From Sphingomonas sp. HMP9 (lineage in GTDB: Bacteria; Pseudomonadota; Alphaproteobacteria; Sphingomonadales; Sphingomonadaceae), in contig NZ_AP022673.1 in the NCBI RefSeq assembly GCF_013374115.1, forward strand, positions 1,330,501 to 1,394,500: a DNA stretch of 64,000 nt, in the 5' to 3' direction. The notes beneath the pieces were generated by a model. The model had not been told where the DNA came from. It saw only the letters and a list, made by a program, of their open reading frames with translations, and did not search any database. This document shows, piece by piece, positions 19,397 through 29,546 of this stretch. Position numbers and translations under genes: made by a program. Numbering within the stretch: position 1 is the first letter of the stretch; each line of letters starts with the position of its first letter.

Positions 19397-21055
19397 ATGC
19401 TGCGCGACCCATCGACCAAGTACCGACCCTTCCCGCAAATCGACCTGCCCGATCGCCAATGGCCGTCGAAGACGATCGTCAAGCCGCCGCGTTGGCTGTC
19501 GACCGATCTTCGCGACGGCAACCAGGCGCTGATCGATCCGATGGATGCCGAAAAGAAGACTCGTTTCTTCGACCTGCTCTGCAAGGTCGGGCTCAAGGAA
19601 ATCGAAGTCGGCTTCCCAAGCGCCGGCGCGACCGAATTCGATTTCATCTCCGGCCTGGTAAAGACCGGCCGGATCCCCGACGACGTATCGATCCAGGTGC
19701 TGACACAGTCGCGCCGCGACCTGATTGAGACGAGCTTCGCCAGCCTCGTCGGCGCGAAGACCGCGATCGTCCACCTCTACAACGCGGTCAGCCCGGCGTG
19801 GCGCAAGATCGTGTTCGGGATGGACCGCGCGCAGGTGAAGCAGATCGCGATCGACGGCGCCAAGGTGCTGCGCGACGAAGCGGCCAAGCAGCCGAACGTC
19901 CGCTGGCAGTTCGAATACAGCCCCGAGACCTTCTCGACCGCCGAACTCGATTTTAGCCTCGAGGTCTGCGAGGCGGTGATGGACGTCCTGATGCCGACGC
20001 CCGACACCCCGATCATCTTCAACCTGCCCGCCACCGTCGAGTGCGCGACGCCGAACATCTATGCCGACCAGATCGAATGGTTCGGCCGCCACATCCGCAA
20101 TCGTGACGCGGTCGCGATCAGCCTGCACACGCATAACGATCGCGGCACCGGCGTCGCCGCCGCCGAACTCGGCATGATGGCGGGCGCGGACCGGGTCGAG
20201 GGCTGTCTGCTCGGCAATGGCGAGCGCACCGGCAACTGCGATCTCGTGACCGTCGCGCTCAACATGTACACGCAGGGCGTCGACCCGAAGCTCGACCTGT
20301 CGGACATCGACGGCGTCGTGAACACGGTAAACTATTGCACCAACATCCCCGTCCATCCGCGCACGCCCTACGCCGGCGACCTCGTCTTCACCGCGTTCTC
20401 GGGCAGTCACCAGGACGCGATCAAGAAGGGCTTCGCGGCGCAGGAGGCGAAGAACGACACGCTGTGGGAGGTCCCCTATCTCCCGATCGACCCCGCCGAT
20501 CTCGGCCGCAGCTACGAAGCGGTGATCCGCGTCAACTCGCAGTCGGGCAAGGGCGGCGTCGCCTGGGTGATCGAGCAGGACAAGGGGCTCAAGCTCCCCA
20601 AGCGCCTCCAGGCCGATTTCAGCCGTCACGTCCAGGCCTATGCCGACGAGACCAGCCGGGAACTGAACGCGGCGGATATCTGGAGCCTGTTCGAGCGGAC
20701 CTACATGCCGCAGGCGGACGATCGCGTCGAATTGCGCGACTATGAGGAAAGCGGCACCGCCGGACAGCGTGTCTTCATAGGTCGCGTCGCGATCGACGGC
20801 GAAGAGCGCTCCATCTCGGGCCGCGGCAACGGTCTGATCTCTGGCGTGATCGCAGCGATCGCGGAGTCGACCGGCCCGACGCTCGACGTCGTGGACTATA
20901 ACGAGCACGCGATCGGCCACGGCGCGGACGCGCAGGCCGCAGCCTATGTCGAATGCCGGACCGGAGCTGGCAAGACGGTCTTCGGCGTCGGCATGGACAC
21001 CGACATCGCGACCGCCTCGGTCCGCGCCGTCCTCAGCGCCGCCAACCGCGCCTGA
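19397..21055 (+). CDS. leuA: 2-Isopropylmalate synthase
   Basis: First committed step of leucine synthesis (2-oxoisovalerate plus acetyl-CoA). The 552-residue protein is of the longer form with an N-terminal extension. It has the metal-binding [12 protein letters not shown] motif near residue 36, the HTHNDRGTG metal site near 242, and a C-terminal LeuA regulatory domain (about residues 440-550) that normally carries leucine feedback inhibition. The ATG at 19397 follows GAGAGACACGAGCC. It is probably controlled by the leader at 19217-19360. Confidence 0.96.
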   Translation: MLRDPSTKYRPFPQIDLPDRQWPSKTIVKPPRWLSTDLRDGNQALIDPMDAEKKTRFFDLLCKVGLKEIEVGFPSAGATEFDFISGLVKTGRIPDDVSIQVLTQSRRDLIETSFASLVGAKTAIVHLYNAVSPAWRKIVFGMDRAQVKQIAIDGAKVLRDEAAKQPNVRWQFEYSPETFSTAELDFSLEVCEAVMDVLMPTPDTPIIFNLPATVECATPNIYADQIEWFGRHIRNRDAVAISLHTHNDRGTGVAAAELGMMAGADRVEGCLLGNGERTGNCDLVTVALNMYTQGVDPKLDLSDIDGVVNTVNYCTNIPVHPRTPYAGDLVFTAFSGSHQDAIKKGFAAQEAKNDTLWEVPYLPIDPADLGRSYEAVIRVNSQSGKGGVAWVIEQDKGLKLPKRLQADFSRHVQAYADETSRELNAADIWSLFERTYMPQADDRVELRDYEESGTAGQRVFIGRVAIDGEERSISGRGNGLISGVIAAIAESTGPTLDVVDYNEHAIGHGADAQAAAYVECRTGAGKTVFGVGMDTDIATASVRAVLSAANRA

Positions 21056-21067
21056 CACCGAAACGAG

Positions 21068-21092
21068 CGGCCACCGGTCAAGCCGGTGGCCG
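21068..21092. terminator. Bidirectional terminator hairpin
   Basis: Perfect 10-bp arms CGGCCACCGG and CCGGTGGCCG around a 5-base loop, followed by TTCTCTC. It lies between the convergent leuA and PfpI-like genes. Confidence 0.75.
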
Positions 21093-21097
21093 TTCTC

Positions 21098-21778
21098 TCA
21101 GGCGAGCTTAGCCAGCAGCGTCTTTGCCGCTTCTTCCGACGAAGCGGGGTTTTGCCCGGTGATCAGCAAGCCGTCCTCGACGACGTGCACGCCCCAGTCC
21201 GCCGTCTTCGAATAACGGCCACCCTGCTGCGCGAGCATGTCCTCGACGAGGAACGGCACGATATCGCTGAGCCCGACGGCCGCCTCTTCGGTATTGGTGA
21301 AGCCCGTGACCGTCTTCCCCTTCACCAGCGGCGAGCCATCGGCCGCCTTTACGTCGCGGAGCACGCCGGGCGCATGACAGACCAGCGCGACGGGCTTTCC
21401 CGCGCTGATGGTCGACTCGATCAGCGCGATCGATGCCTTGTCGTTGGCTAGGTCCCAGAGCGGGCCGTGTCCGCCTGGATAGAACACCGCGTCGAAGTCG
21501 GCGATCTGCATCTCGGAAAGTTTCCGCGTGTCGGCGAGTGCCGCGCTGGCCTCCGTATCCCCTTCGAACCGGCGCGTAGCATCGGTCTGCGCGTCGGGCT
21601 TCGCGCTGCTCGGATCGAGCGGTGGCTGGCCACCGGCGGGCGAGGCGAGCGTGATGGTCGCGCCGGCATCCTTGAACACGTAATAGGGCGCGGCAAGCTC
21701 CTCGAGCCAGAAGCCGGTCTTGCGGCCGGTATCGCCGAGATCGGCATGCGAGGTTAGGACGACGAGAATGTTCACCAT
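21098..21778 (-). CDS. DJ-1/PfpI-family protein (class I glutamine amidotransferase-like)
   Basis: A 226-residue member of the DJ-1/PfpI superfamily, closest in outline to Hsp31-type glyoxalase III or chaperone proteins. It has the nucleophile elbow ALVCHAPGVL with Cys near residue 130, the upstream Glu region near residue 15-30, and the FYPGGHGPLWDL segment near residue 98. The exact activity (glyoxalase, deglycase or chaperone) cannot be settled from sequence. The gene is monocistronic, convergent with leuA, and starts at ATG 21778. Confidence 0.85.
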   Translation of the reverse strand: MVNILVVLTSHADLGDTGRKTGFWLEELAAPYYVFKDAGATITLASPAGGQPPLDPSSAKPDAQTDATRRFEGDTEASAALADTRKLSEMQIADFDAVFYPGGHGPLWDLANDKASIALIESTISAGKPVALVCHAPGVLRDVKAADGSPLVKGKTVTGFTNTEEAAVGLSDIVPFLVEDMLAQQGGRYSKTADWGVHVVEDGLLITGQNPASSEEAAKTLLAKLA

Positions 21779-21881
21779 AAGTCTCCGGATGGGGGGGGAT
21801 ATGGGGAGGGAACGAACCGGCTCCAGGATCGGCGCCGCTCACGGGAACCAAATGCGCCCGGCCGTGGGACTATCGCCCCGA

Positions 21882-22238
21882 CTAGACGAGGCGTTGCCGC
21901 ACGATCCGACACCCGATCGCGGCATCCGGATAGATATCGGTCTTCATCGTCTCGATCTCGACCCGTCTCACCCGTTCGTCACCCAGGCAAAGCGCGGCGA
22001 TCGCCTCGCACAGCGTCTCTTGCAACGCGAACGGACGCTCCGCTGCCATCGCCAGGATCCCCGCGCGGACGAAATCATAATCGAGCACTTCCCCGATCGC
22101 GTCCTCGCCGAGCGGCCCGGGATACACCACGGTCATCTCGACCGAGACGACCACGCGCTGCGGCGCCACCTCATGCGGGTGAATCCCGAGCCGCATCATC
22201 ACCTCGAGCCCGTCGAGGATCGTCGTGAACTCAGCCAT
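21882..22238 (-). CDS. folB: Dihydroneopterin aldolase
   Basis: Converts dihydroneopterin to 6-hydroxymethyl-dihydropterin in folate synthesis. The 118-residue product (start MAEFTTILDGLEVMMRLGI) is of normal length and has the FolB T-fold pattern with LDYDFVRAGI near residue 55 and a conserved EAIA helix. The ATG at 22238 lies eight bases inside the preceding reductase gene. It is the third gene of a folE-folM-like-folB operon. Confidence 0.9.
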   Translation of the reverse strand: MAEFTTILDGLEVMMRLGIHPHEVAPQRVVVSVEMTVVYPGPLGEDAIGEVLDYDFVRAGILAMAAERPFALQETLCEAIAALCLGDERVRRVEIETMKTDIYPDAAIGCRIVRQRLV

Positions 22239-22989
22239 GTCGCCCCTCGAACATAACGTCGCCATCGCGCGTCAAAAACCGCTGCCCGCAATCGACGAAC
22301 AGATTTTGCCCCGTCACCCCCTGCGCGGTCAGCAACCACGCGACCGCGTCCGCGACCGCCTCCGCACCGACCGGTCGCTTGAGGAGATTGTCGCTCGCGA
22401 CCGCCGCAAAATCCGCCTCGCTCTGGTCGCCACTCGGCAGCGTCAGTCCCGGCGACACCGCGTTGACCGCAATGCGTGGTCCCAGCGCCTGCGCGAGCAT
22501 CGTCGTCGCCCCCTCAAGCGCGATCTTCCCGCAGCTGTACGAGAAGAAGTCCGGGTTCAAATTGGCCACCTTCTGGTCGAGCACATTGACCACCGCGCCC
22601 TTCGTCACATCGTCCTGCGAGGCGAGCGCAGAGGCCAGCAGCACCGGCGCCCCGCAATTGATCGCGCCCAGCTCGGCAAACAGCACCGGATCGACGCTCG
22701 GCGGACGATCGAACGCGAACCGCGAGGCGCAGTTTACCAGCCCGTCGATCGGTCCGCCGATCGCGCCCCGCGCTGCCGCGAATAGGTCGCCGATCGCCGC
22801 CAGGTCGCCCAGGTCGCCCGCGACCGCCGCGGCACGCCCGCCCTCGCCGACGATCTCGCCAACCAACGCGTCCGCCTCGTCCGGCGAGTGCCCCTGGTGC
22901 ACGACCACCGCATGCCCGTCAGCCGCCAGCCGCCGGACGATCGCCGCGCCCAGCCGCTTCGCCCCCCCCGTGACCAGCACGGTCCGCAT
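22231..22989 (-). CDS. Short-chain reductase, FolM-like (dihydromonapterin/dihydrofolate reductase)
   Basis: A 252-residue SDR-family oxidoreductase with the pteridine-reductase type cofactor loop VTGGAKRLGAAI near residues 6-17 and the catalytic YSCGK (YxxxK) near residue 156. The TGGAKRLG signature is typical of the PTR1/FolM group, which reduces dihydrobiopterin, dihydromonapterin or dihydrofolate. Placement between folE and folB with overlapping start and stop codons strongly supports a pterin or folate substrate; the exact one is inferred. Confidence 0.85.
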   Translation of the reverse strand: MRTVLVTGGAKRLGAAIVRRLAADGHAVVVHQGHSPDEADALVGEIVGEGGRAAAVAGDLGDLAAIGDLFAAARGAIGGPIDGLVNCASRFAFDRPPSVDPVLFAELGAINCGAPVLLASALASQDDVTKGAVVNVLDQKVANLNPDFFSYSCGKIALEGATTMLAQALGPRIAVNAVSPGLTLPSGDQSEADFAAVASDNLLKRPVGAEAVADAVAWLLTAQGVTGQNLFVDCGQRFLTRDGDVMFEGRHG

Positions 22990-23627
22990 CAAGCGCCGCG
23001 CCCCATCAGCGACAACACTTCCTTGCGGCTGCGCTCGTCGTCGCGGAACACGCCCATCATCCGGCTCGTAACCATCGTCACGCCGGGCGTCCGCACGCCG
23101 CGCGCCGTCATGCAGGCATGGCTCGCCTCGATCACCACCGCGACGCCTTGTGGCTTGAGGTTTTCCCAGATGCAGTCCGCCACCTCCGCGGTCAGCCGCT
23201 CCTGCACCTGCAACCGCCGAGCGAAGCCGTGCAGCACGCGCGCAAGCTTCGAAATCCCGACGACATGGTCGCGCGGCAGGTACGCGATGTGCGCCTTGCC
23301 GATGATCGGCGCCATGTGATGCTCGCAATGCGACTGGAACGGGATGTCCTTGAGCAGCACGATCTCGTCATAGCCGCCGACTTCCTCGAACACGCGGTCG
23401 AGATGCTGGGCCGGATCATCGCCATAGCCCGCGCAATATTCCTTCCACGCACGTGCAACACGACGCGGCGTGTCGAGCAGCCCCTCGCGGGTGGGATCGT
23501 CCCCCGCCCAACGGATCAGCGTACGGATCGCGGACGCTACGTCTTCGGGCACAATCACCTTGCCGTCGGGACCCAGCATATCCTTGCCGACCGGCTGCCC
23601 CTCGGACCCATCCAGTTCATCCCGCAT
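22989..23627 (-). CDS. folE: GTP cyclohydrolase I
   Basis: Opens and rearranges GTP to dihydroneopterin triphosphate, the first step of folate synthesis. The 212-residue product carries the zinc-binding [10 protein letters not shown] segment near residue 112 and a second Cys in [11 protein letters not shown] near 183. The ATG at 23627 (MRDELDG) has AAAGGG eight bases upstream; ATG 23654 is an alternative that adds nine residues. First gene of the pterin operon; its stop overlaps the reductase start by one base. Confidence 0.95.
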   Translation of the reverse strand: MRDELDGSEGQPVGKDMLGPDGKVIVPEDVASAIRTLIRWAGDDPTREGLLDTPRRVARAWKEYCAGYGDDPAQHLDRVFEEVGGYDEIVLLKDIPFQSHCEHHMAPIIGKAHIAYLPRDHVVGISKLARVLHGFARRLQVQERLTAEVADCIWENLKPQGVAVVIEASHACMTARGVRTPGVTMVTSRMMGVFRDDERSRKEVLSLMGRGA

Positions 23628-23736
23628 CGCAACACCCTTTATCAGCATACCCAAACATCAGAACATGGGTCCTTATTTGCAACTGTTTCATTTCAGCAAC
23701 GCGGCGTAAATCCCCGTAATCGGGACTTCAAAAGCG

Positions 23737-23765
23737 TTGACGGTTGATTTTTTTGGTCGTTACTT
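23737..23765 (+). promoter_or_regulatory. Candidate sigma-70 promoter of the TonB receptor
   Basis: TTGACG at 23737-23742 and TTACTT at 23760-23765 with a 17-base spacer containing a T7 run, about 65 bases before the receptor ATG. The -35 is good, the -10 weak. Confidence 0.35.
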
Positions 23766-23829
23766 CGCCATACCTGAAAAACGAAATCGTGAATCGGCAT
23801 AGACCGGCACGATCGGGGAGAGGACTGAC

Positions 23830-26790
23830 ATGGCAAAGTTCGAATTGCTCGCCGCATCGGCGATGATACTCCTGTCGATTGCGCCGGCAATGGCACAGAC
23901 TGCCACCACGACATCGGCTGAAAACACCGCCCCGACCAACGGGCCCGGCCGGGAAGCCCCTTCGACGCAGACGACGCAAGCCGACACGCCCGCCAGCGCC
24001 TATGCGTCGCAGGATATCGTGATTACCGCGCAACGCCAATCGCAGCGTTTGCAGGATGTTCCGATTGCTGTGAGCGCTTTCACCGCTGACAACCTCGCCA
24101 AACAGCAGATCGTCAACCCGAGCGCGCTCCAGCAGTCGCTGCCCAACATCACCTTCACCAAGACCAACTTCACCACGTCGAGCTTCACGATCCGGGGGAT
24201 CGGCGATCTGTGCACCGGCGCGACCTGCGACACCGCGACCGCGATCCACGTCAACGACATGCCGCTGGTGACGACGCGCCTGTTCGAGAGCGAGTTCTTC
24301 GATCTCGAGCGGATCGAAGTGCTGCGTGGGCCGCAGGGCACATTGTTCGGCCGCAACGCGACATCGGGCGTGGTCAACTTCATCTCGGCCAAGCCCGACC
24401 TCACCGGGATCCATTCGGCCGCCGAGTTCGAATACGGCAATTACGATTCGAAGCGCGTAAAGGCGATGTTCAACCTGCCCTTCACCGACACGCTGGGCAT
24501 CCGAGTCGCGGGCACCTATCTCAACCGCGACGGCTATACCAAGAACCTGTATGACGGCCGCGACATCGATGGCCGCGATCTTTATTCGGTCCGCGGCACG
24601 CTGTCCTGGGAGCCGACCAGCGCCACCCGGATCGACCTGATCGGGTCGTATTTCCGCGAGAAGGACGATCGCTCGCGGTTGCAGAAACAGCTGTGCCACC
24701 GCGACCCGACCGGGATCCTCGGCTGCCTGCCCGACCGGCTTGCGAACGAAACCGCGAACGGCAATTCGACGCTCGCCGCCGTGCTCAGCTCGAGCGAGTT
24801 CTTCGCGGTCAACAACCCCGCGCTCGCGCGCTTCGGCCTCCAGAGCCTGTACGGCCAGGATACCTATACCGGCGTCGTCAATCCCGCCGACGTGCGTACC
24901 GTATCGCTGGACTACAGCCCGACCTATTTCGCCGAAGAAGAACAATATACCGCCAAGATCTTCCATGATTTCGGCCCGGTCAGCCTGAACTTCACCGGCG
25001 GCTATACGCGCAACGTCGTCGACAGCGGCACCGACTATAATCTCGCGGTAGAGAACCCGCTGACCAACAATGTCGGGCTCGCCACGCTCAACGCGCTCGC
25101 GCGCACCGGATCGCCGTTCGCCTTCCTCAGCGGGGTGCGGCAGACGTTGATCCCCAACGGTCCGGCAGGCGGCGCGTGCCAGTCCACGGCCGATCCGAAC
25201 AATGTCGGCATCTATGGCGGCAACTCGATCGGCTGTTACCCGCAAAGCCTCGACTTCGATCGCTCGCGGCAGAAGAACCGCCAGTATTCGGCCGAGGCGC
25301 ATCTCGACAGCAGCTTCGACGGGATGTTCAACTTCCTGCTCGGCGGCATCTATGTCGACAGCAAATCGACCAACACCGATTATTTCGTCAACGCGTTCGG
25401 GCTCGATTACGCCTCGGGCATCCTCGGCTCGGCGAACGCGGCGGGGCTCGGGCTGCCCGCGGGCAACGGCTATTTCCTGTCGACGCCGTTCTATCGCAAC
25501 AGCGATACCGAGTTCCGCCTGAAATCCTACGGGATCTTCGGCGAGACCTATTTCAAGTTCACCGACAAGCTGAAGCTGACCGTCGGCTTGCGCTACAATC
25601 ACGACAAGAAGACCGACGAGGCGCGCAACCTCGCGCTCAACGTGCTGACGCCGATCGGCGCCACGGGCATCGAACAGGGTCTGAACTACGGCACGGTCGA
25701 TTTCGACCCGAACCTGCCGGGGCGCCAGGAGTTCGCCAATGCGCAGGTCAGCTTCTCGCGGCTTACCGGGCGCGCGGTGCTCGACTACCGGATCACCGAG
25801 AACAATCTGCTCTACGCCTCCTATTCGCGCGGCTATAAATCGGGCGGGATCAACCCGCCGCTCCTGCCGATGTTCAACGTCAGCAGCACGTTCCTGCCCG
25901 AGCAGGTCAACGCGTACGAGATCGGCTCGAAGAACACATTTGGCGGCGGCCAGTTCAGGCTCAATCTGACGGGCTTCTATTACCAGTACAAGAATCTGCA
26001 GCTGAGCCGGATCGTCGCGCGCACCTCGGTCAACGACAACGTCAACGCCGATATCTACGGCGTCGAGGCCGAGGCGATCATGAGCCCGATCCCGGCGTTC
26101 GTGGTCAACATGAATGCGAGCTATTTGCATTCGAAGGTGTCGAGCGACAAGTTCCTGGTCAACCCGCGCGACGTGTCGGGCGGGCGTGCGGACGCGGTGA
26201 TCATCAAGGACATCACCAACGCATCGAACTGCGTCGTCGTGCCCAACGTGGCGGGCAACGCGGCGCTGTCGAACGGCTACGTCGCGGCGGTCAATAGCGC
26301 AGTCGGGCTACGCGCGCCGACCGCGATCCCGACGGTAGGGGCGACCGGCGCGTTCGGCATCTGCTCGGCGCTGGGCGCGAACGCGGCGGCGAGCGGCGTG
26401 TCGGTGCTCGACGGCGTGACCACCAACATCCGCGGCAACCGCCTGCCCCAGGCGCCGACCTATAAATGGTCGGTCGGCGCGCAGTACACGATCGACTTCG
26501 CCAACGGCATCAGCCTCGTTCCGCGTGCCGACCTCAACTATACCGGCGGGTTCGCGGCGAGCATCTTCAACACCGCGATCGACCGCATTCCGGGCTATGC
26601 CGTGGTCAACATGCAGGTCCAGCTCAACGCCCGCGAAGACCGCTTCTACGTCCGCGGCTTCGTGCAGAACCTCGCCAACAACAATGCGATCACCGGGCAA
26701 TATGTCACGGATCAGTCTGCCGGCCTGTTCACTAACATCTTCACGATCGAACCACGGCGCTACGGCGTAGCGGCCGGCTTCAAGTTCTAA
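23830..26790 (+). CDS. TonB-dependent outer-membrane receptor
   Basis: A 986-residue TonB-dependent receptor. The signal peptide MAKFELLAASAMILLSIAPA precedes a low-complexity Thr/Ala stretch, a TonB-box-like DIVITAQR near residue 60, the plug domain (VPIAVSAFTADNLAKQ, then FTIRGIG near 122), and a large beta-barrel ending in the terminal aromatic GVAAGFKF. This class imports siderophores, sugars, vitamins or aromatic compounds, and sphingomonads carry very many. No neighbour identifies the ligand. GGGGAGAGGACTGAC precedes the ATG. Confidence 0.92.
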   Translation: MAKFELLAASAMILLSIAPAMAQTATTTSAENTAPTNGPGREAPSTQTTQADTPASAYASQDIVITAQRQSQRLQDVPIAVSAFTADNLAKQQIVNPSALQQSLPNITFTKTNFTTSSFTIRGIGDLCTGATCDTATAIHVNDMPLVTTRLFESEFFDLERIEVLRGPQGTLFGRNATSGVVNFISAKPDLTGIHSAAEFEYGNYDSKRVKAMFNLPFTDTLGIRVAGTYLNRDGYTKNLYDGRDIDGRDLYSVRGTLSWEPTSATRIDLIGSYFREKDDRSRLQKQLCHRDPTGILGCLPDRLANETANGNSTLAAVLSSSEFFAVNNPALARFGLQSLYGQDTYTGVVNPADVRTVSLDYSPTYFAEEEQYTAKIFHDFGPVSLNFTGGYTRNVVDSGTDYNLAVENPLTNNVGLATLNALARTGSPFAFLSGVRQTLIPNGPAGGACQSTADPNNVGIYGGNSIGCYPQSLDFDRSRQKNRQYSAEAHLDSSFDGMFNFLLGGIYVDSKSTNTDYFVNAFGLDYASGILGSANAAGLGLPAGNGYFLSTPFYRNSDTEFRLKSYGIFGETYFKFTDKLKLTVGLRYNHDKKTDEARNLALNVLTPIGATGIEQGLNYGTVDFDPNLPGRQEFANAQVSFSRLTGRAVLDYRITENNLLYASYSRGYKSGGINPPLLPMFNVSSTFLPEQVNAYEIGSKNTFGGGQFRLNLTGFYYQYKNLQLSRIVARTSVNDNVNADIYGVEAEAIMSPIPAFVVNMNASYLHSKVSSDKFLVNPRDVSGGRADAVIIKDITNASNCVVVPNVAGNAALSNGYVAAVNSAVGLRAPTAIPTVGATGAFGICSALGANAAASGVSVLDGVTTNIRGNRLPQAPTYKWSVGAQYTIDFANGISLVPRADLNYTGGFAASIFNTAIDRIPGYAVVNMQVQLNAREDRFYVRGFVQNLANNNAITGQYVTDQSAGLFTNIFTIEPRRYGVAAGFKF

Positions 26791-26819
26791 GCCTCACACT
26801 CTGCGGGCTGCGGCCCTGA

Positions 26820-28270
26820 CAATCCTCCCCCGCCAGGGGGAGGTGGCGCGAAGCGACGGAGGGGGAGGACACGCAACGGGGGTTTCCCTACCCGCTCCCT
26901 CCGTCTGGCAAGAGCCAGCCACCTCCCCCTGCCGGGGGAGGGTCTCACGCTGCCGCAATCATTCCCAAAAGCAACCAAGCGCCATCTGCGTCCTCCTCGA
27001 GGTAAAGGCTAGCACGTCCCCTCAGTCCGTCCGTCATCCTGACGAAAGTCAGGATTCAGGGTTACACACGCTACACTGCTTGGCTCTGGATCCTGACTTT
27101 CGTCAGGATGACGAAGCGGGCGGGCGCAACCGTCCAGACCGCCAACGCCCCCCCCCGGGGGAGGTGGCGCGAAGCGACGGAGGGGGAGGACACGCAACGC
27201 AGGTTTCCCTCCCCTCCCCCGCCGTCTGGCAAGAGCCAGCCACCTCCTCCTGACGGCAGAGGATCTCACGCCGCCGCAATCATTCCCAAAAGCAACCAAG
27301 CGCCATCTGCGCCCTCCTCGAGGGAAAGGCTCGCGCATCCCCTCAGTCCGTCATCCTGACGAAAGTCAGGATCCAGGGTTTACACACGCTACGCTGCTTG
27401 GCTCTGGATCCTGACTTTCGTCAGGATGACGAAGCGGTCGAGCGCAACCGTCCAAGCCGCCAACAATCCTCCCCCGCCAGGGGGAGGTGGCGCGAAGCGA
27501 CGGAGGGGGAGGACACGCAACACAGGTTTCCCTACCCTCCCCCTCCGTCTGGCAAGAGCCAGCCACCTCCTCCTGGCGGGGGAGGATCTCACGCCGCCGC
27601 AATCATTCCCAAAAGCAACCAAGCGCCATCTGCGCCCTCCTCGAGGGAAAGGCTCGCGCATCCCCTCAGTCCGTCATCCTGACGAAAGTCAGGATCCAGG
27701 GTTACACACGCTACGCTGCTTGGCTCTGGATCCTGACTTTCGTCAGGATGACGAAGCGGTCGACCGCAACCGTCCAGACCGCCAACGATCCTCCCCCGCC
27801 AGGGGTAGGTAGCGCGAAGCGACGGAGGGGGAGGACACGCAACGGGGGTTTCCCTACCCTCCCCCTCCGCCTGGCAAGAGCCAGCCACCTCCTCCTGACG
27901 GGAGAGGATTTCACGCCCCTCCCGTCATCCTGACGAAAGTCAGGATCCAGGGTTACACACGCTACACTGCTTGGCTCTGGATCCTGACTTTCGTCAGGAT
28001 GACGAAGCGGTCGAGCGCAACCGTCCAAACCGCCAACGATCCTCCCCCGCCAGGGGGAGGTAGCGCGAAGCGACGGAGGGGGAGGACACGCAACACAGGT
28101 TTTCCTACCCTCCCCCTCCGTCTGGCAAGAGCCGGCCACCTCCTCCTGACGGGAGAGGATTTTCACGCCCCCCCCGTCATCCTGACGAACGTCAGAATTC
28201 AGGGTTACGCAGGCTGCGCTGCTTGGCTCTGGATCCTGACTTTCGTCAGGATGACGGAGTGGGAGGGGGC
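26820..28270. repeat. Compound tandem array of palindromic intergenic repeats
   Basis: About 1.45 kb without a gene. Five units begin near 26820, 27147, 27467, 27787 and 28036; the first three are about 320 bases and the last two about 250 because they lack a middle segment with GCAATCATTCCCAAAAGCAA. Each unit joins the TCCTCCCCCGCCAGG palindrome (also at 3355) to an inverted repeat GTCATCCTGACGAAAGTCAG with a loop containing TTACACACGCTAC. The frames open across this array have repetitive products, so I do not call any of them. Confidence 0.9.
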
Positions 28271-28320
28271 AACCGGAAAACGGGCCACGGCTCCCTCCAG
28301 CCCCTCAACGAGACCCGACG

Positions 28321-29154
28321 CTACCCCAACCGCTCGGCATGCCAGGCGACATGATCACCCATGAACGTCGAGATGAAGTTGTAGCTGTGATCATACCCCG
28401 GCTGCATCCGCAGCGTCAGCCCGATGCCCGCTGCCGCGCACGCCTCCGCCAGCAACGCCGGCTTCAGCTGCTCGGCAAGGAAGCCATCCGCATCGCCCTG
28501 GTCGACCAGGATCTCCCCCACCCGCGCGCCATCCGCGATCAACGCGCACGCATCGTACGCCCGCCAAGCCATCCGATCCGGCCCAAGATACCCGCCAAGC
28601 GCCTTCTCGCCCCAGGCGCACTGCAACGGCGCCACGATCGGCGCGAACGCCGAGACACTCCTGAACCGATCCGGATTGCGCAGCGCGGTCGTCAGCGCGC
28701 CGTGCCCGCCCATCGAATGCCCCATGATCCCCTGCCGGCCCATATCCGCCATCGGAAACTCCGCCGCGATCAGCGCGGGCAGTTCGTCCTCGACATAGGA
28801 CCGCATCCGGAAATTGGCCGCCCAGGGCTCCTGCGTCGCATCGACGTAGAAGCCCGCGCCCTTGCCAAAGTCGTACGCCTCGTCATCGGGCACGTCGTCG
28901 CCGCGCGGCGAGGTATCGGGCGCGATCAGGATCACGCCGAGCTCGGCGCAGGCGCGGCGATACTCGCCCTTGTCCATGACGTTGGCATGCGTGCAGGTCA
29001 GCCCCGACAGGAACCACAGCACCGGCAACCGCGCGCCGCCGTCATGCGGCGGCACGTAGACCGCGAAGGTCATGTCGGTGCCGGTCGCGGTCGAGGCGTG
29101 GCGGTACACGCCCTGGACGCCGCCATAGGCCTTGCTGGTGGAGACGGTCTCCAT
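28321..29154 (-). CDS. fghA: S-formylglutathione hydrolase
   Basis: Hydrolyses S-formylglutathione to formate and glutathione in formaldehyde detoxification. The 277-residue esterase-D family protein has the nucleophile elbow GHSMGGHGAL near residue 145, an acid residue in DQGDADGF near 222, and the catalytic His in GYDHSYNFISTF near 257. Its ATG overlaps the stop of the VOC gene. It is the last gene of an adhC-VOC-fghA operon. The longer open frame to 29301 is not used. Confidence 0.94.
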   Translation of the reverse strand: METVSTSKAYGGVQGVYRHASTATGTDMTFAVYVPPHDGGARLPVLWFLSGLTCTHANVMDKGEYRRACAELGVILIAPDTSPRGDDVPDDEAYDFGKGAGFYVDATQEPWAANFRMRSYVEDELPALIAAEFPMADMGRQGIMGHSMGGHGALTTALRNPDRFRSVSAFAPIVAPLQCAWGEKALGGYLGPDRMAWRAYDACALIADGARVGEILVDQGDADGFLAEQLKPALLAEACAAAGIGLTLRMQPGYDHSYNFISTFMGDHVAWHAERLG

Positions 29155-29537
29155 CACGCGACCCGGTGCAGCGCGCAGATCTTGTTGCCCGACGGATCGC
29201 GCAGATACGCCAGATACAGCTTCCGCCCGCCGGTCGCCTCGCGCACGCCGGGGGGATCCTCGCAGGCGGTGCCACCATGCGCGAGGCCGGCCGCGTGCCA
29301 CGCATCCGCCGCGTCGGTCGAGGCCGCCGCGAACCCCATCGTGCTGCCATTCCCGTGGCTGGCGGGGTGACCATCGATCGGCTTGGTCAGCAGGAATCGG
29401 CCCCCGTCATGCGCGTAGATCACCCGCCCCCAGTCATCGACGACGCCATCGGGCACGCCGAGTGCGCCCAGCGCCGCGTCGTAGAACGCCTTCGATGCCG
29501 CGATATCGTCGGCGCCGAGCATGATGTGCGTGAACAT
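29154..29537 (-). CDS. VOC-family (glyoxalase/bleomycin-resistance-like) protein
   Basis: A 127-residue single-domain VOC-fold protein starting MFTHIMLGADDIAASKAFYD, with the ending YLAYLRDPSGNKICALH typical of the family. VOC proteins bind a metal through His and Glu residues and act on glutathione adducts, dioxygen substrates or antibiotics. Lying between adhC and fghA with overlapping junctions, it may handle a glutathione adduct in the same pathway, which is inference. I cannot assign a specific reaction. Confidence 0.88.
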   Translation of the reverse strand: MFTHIMLGADDIAASKAFYDAALGALGVPDGVVDDWGRVIYAHDGGRFLLTKPIDGHPASHGNGSTMGFAAASTDAADAWHAAGLAHGGTACEDPPGVREATGGRKLYLAYLRDPSGNKICALHRVA

Positions 29538-29546
29538 GGCCGCTCC

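Noticed and set aside
23728-26130. 800-residue open frame antisense to the TonB receptor
   Set aside because: It is the GC-rich third-position shadow of the receptor. The product is rich in Arg/Ala/Val with no domain, and the receptor frame has full family features.
26820-28270. CRISPR array
   Set aside because: Units are about 250-320 bases and internally palindromic, and the intervening sequences are themselves repeated, so there are no unique spacers. No cas genes are present.
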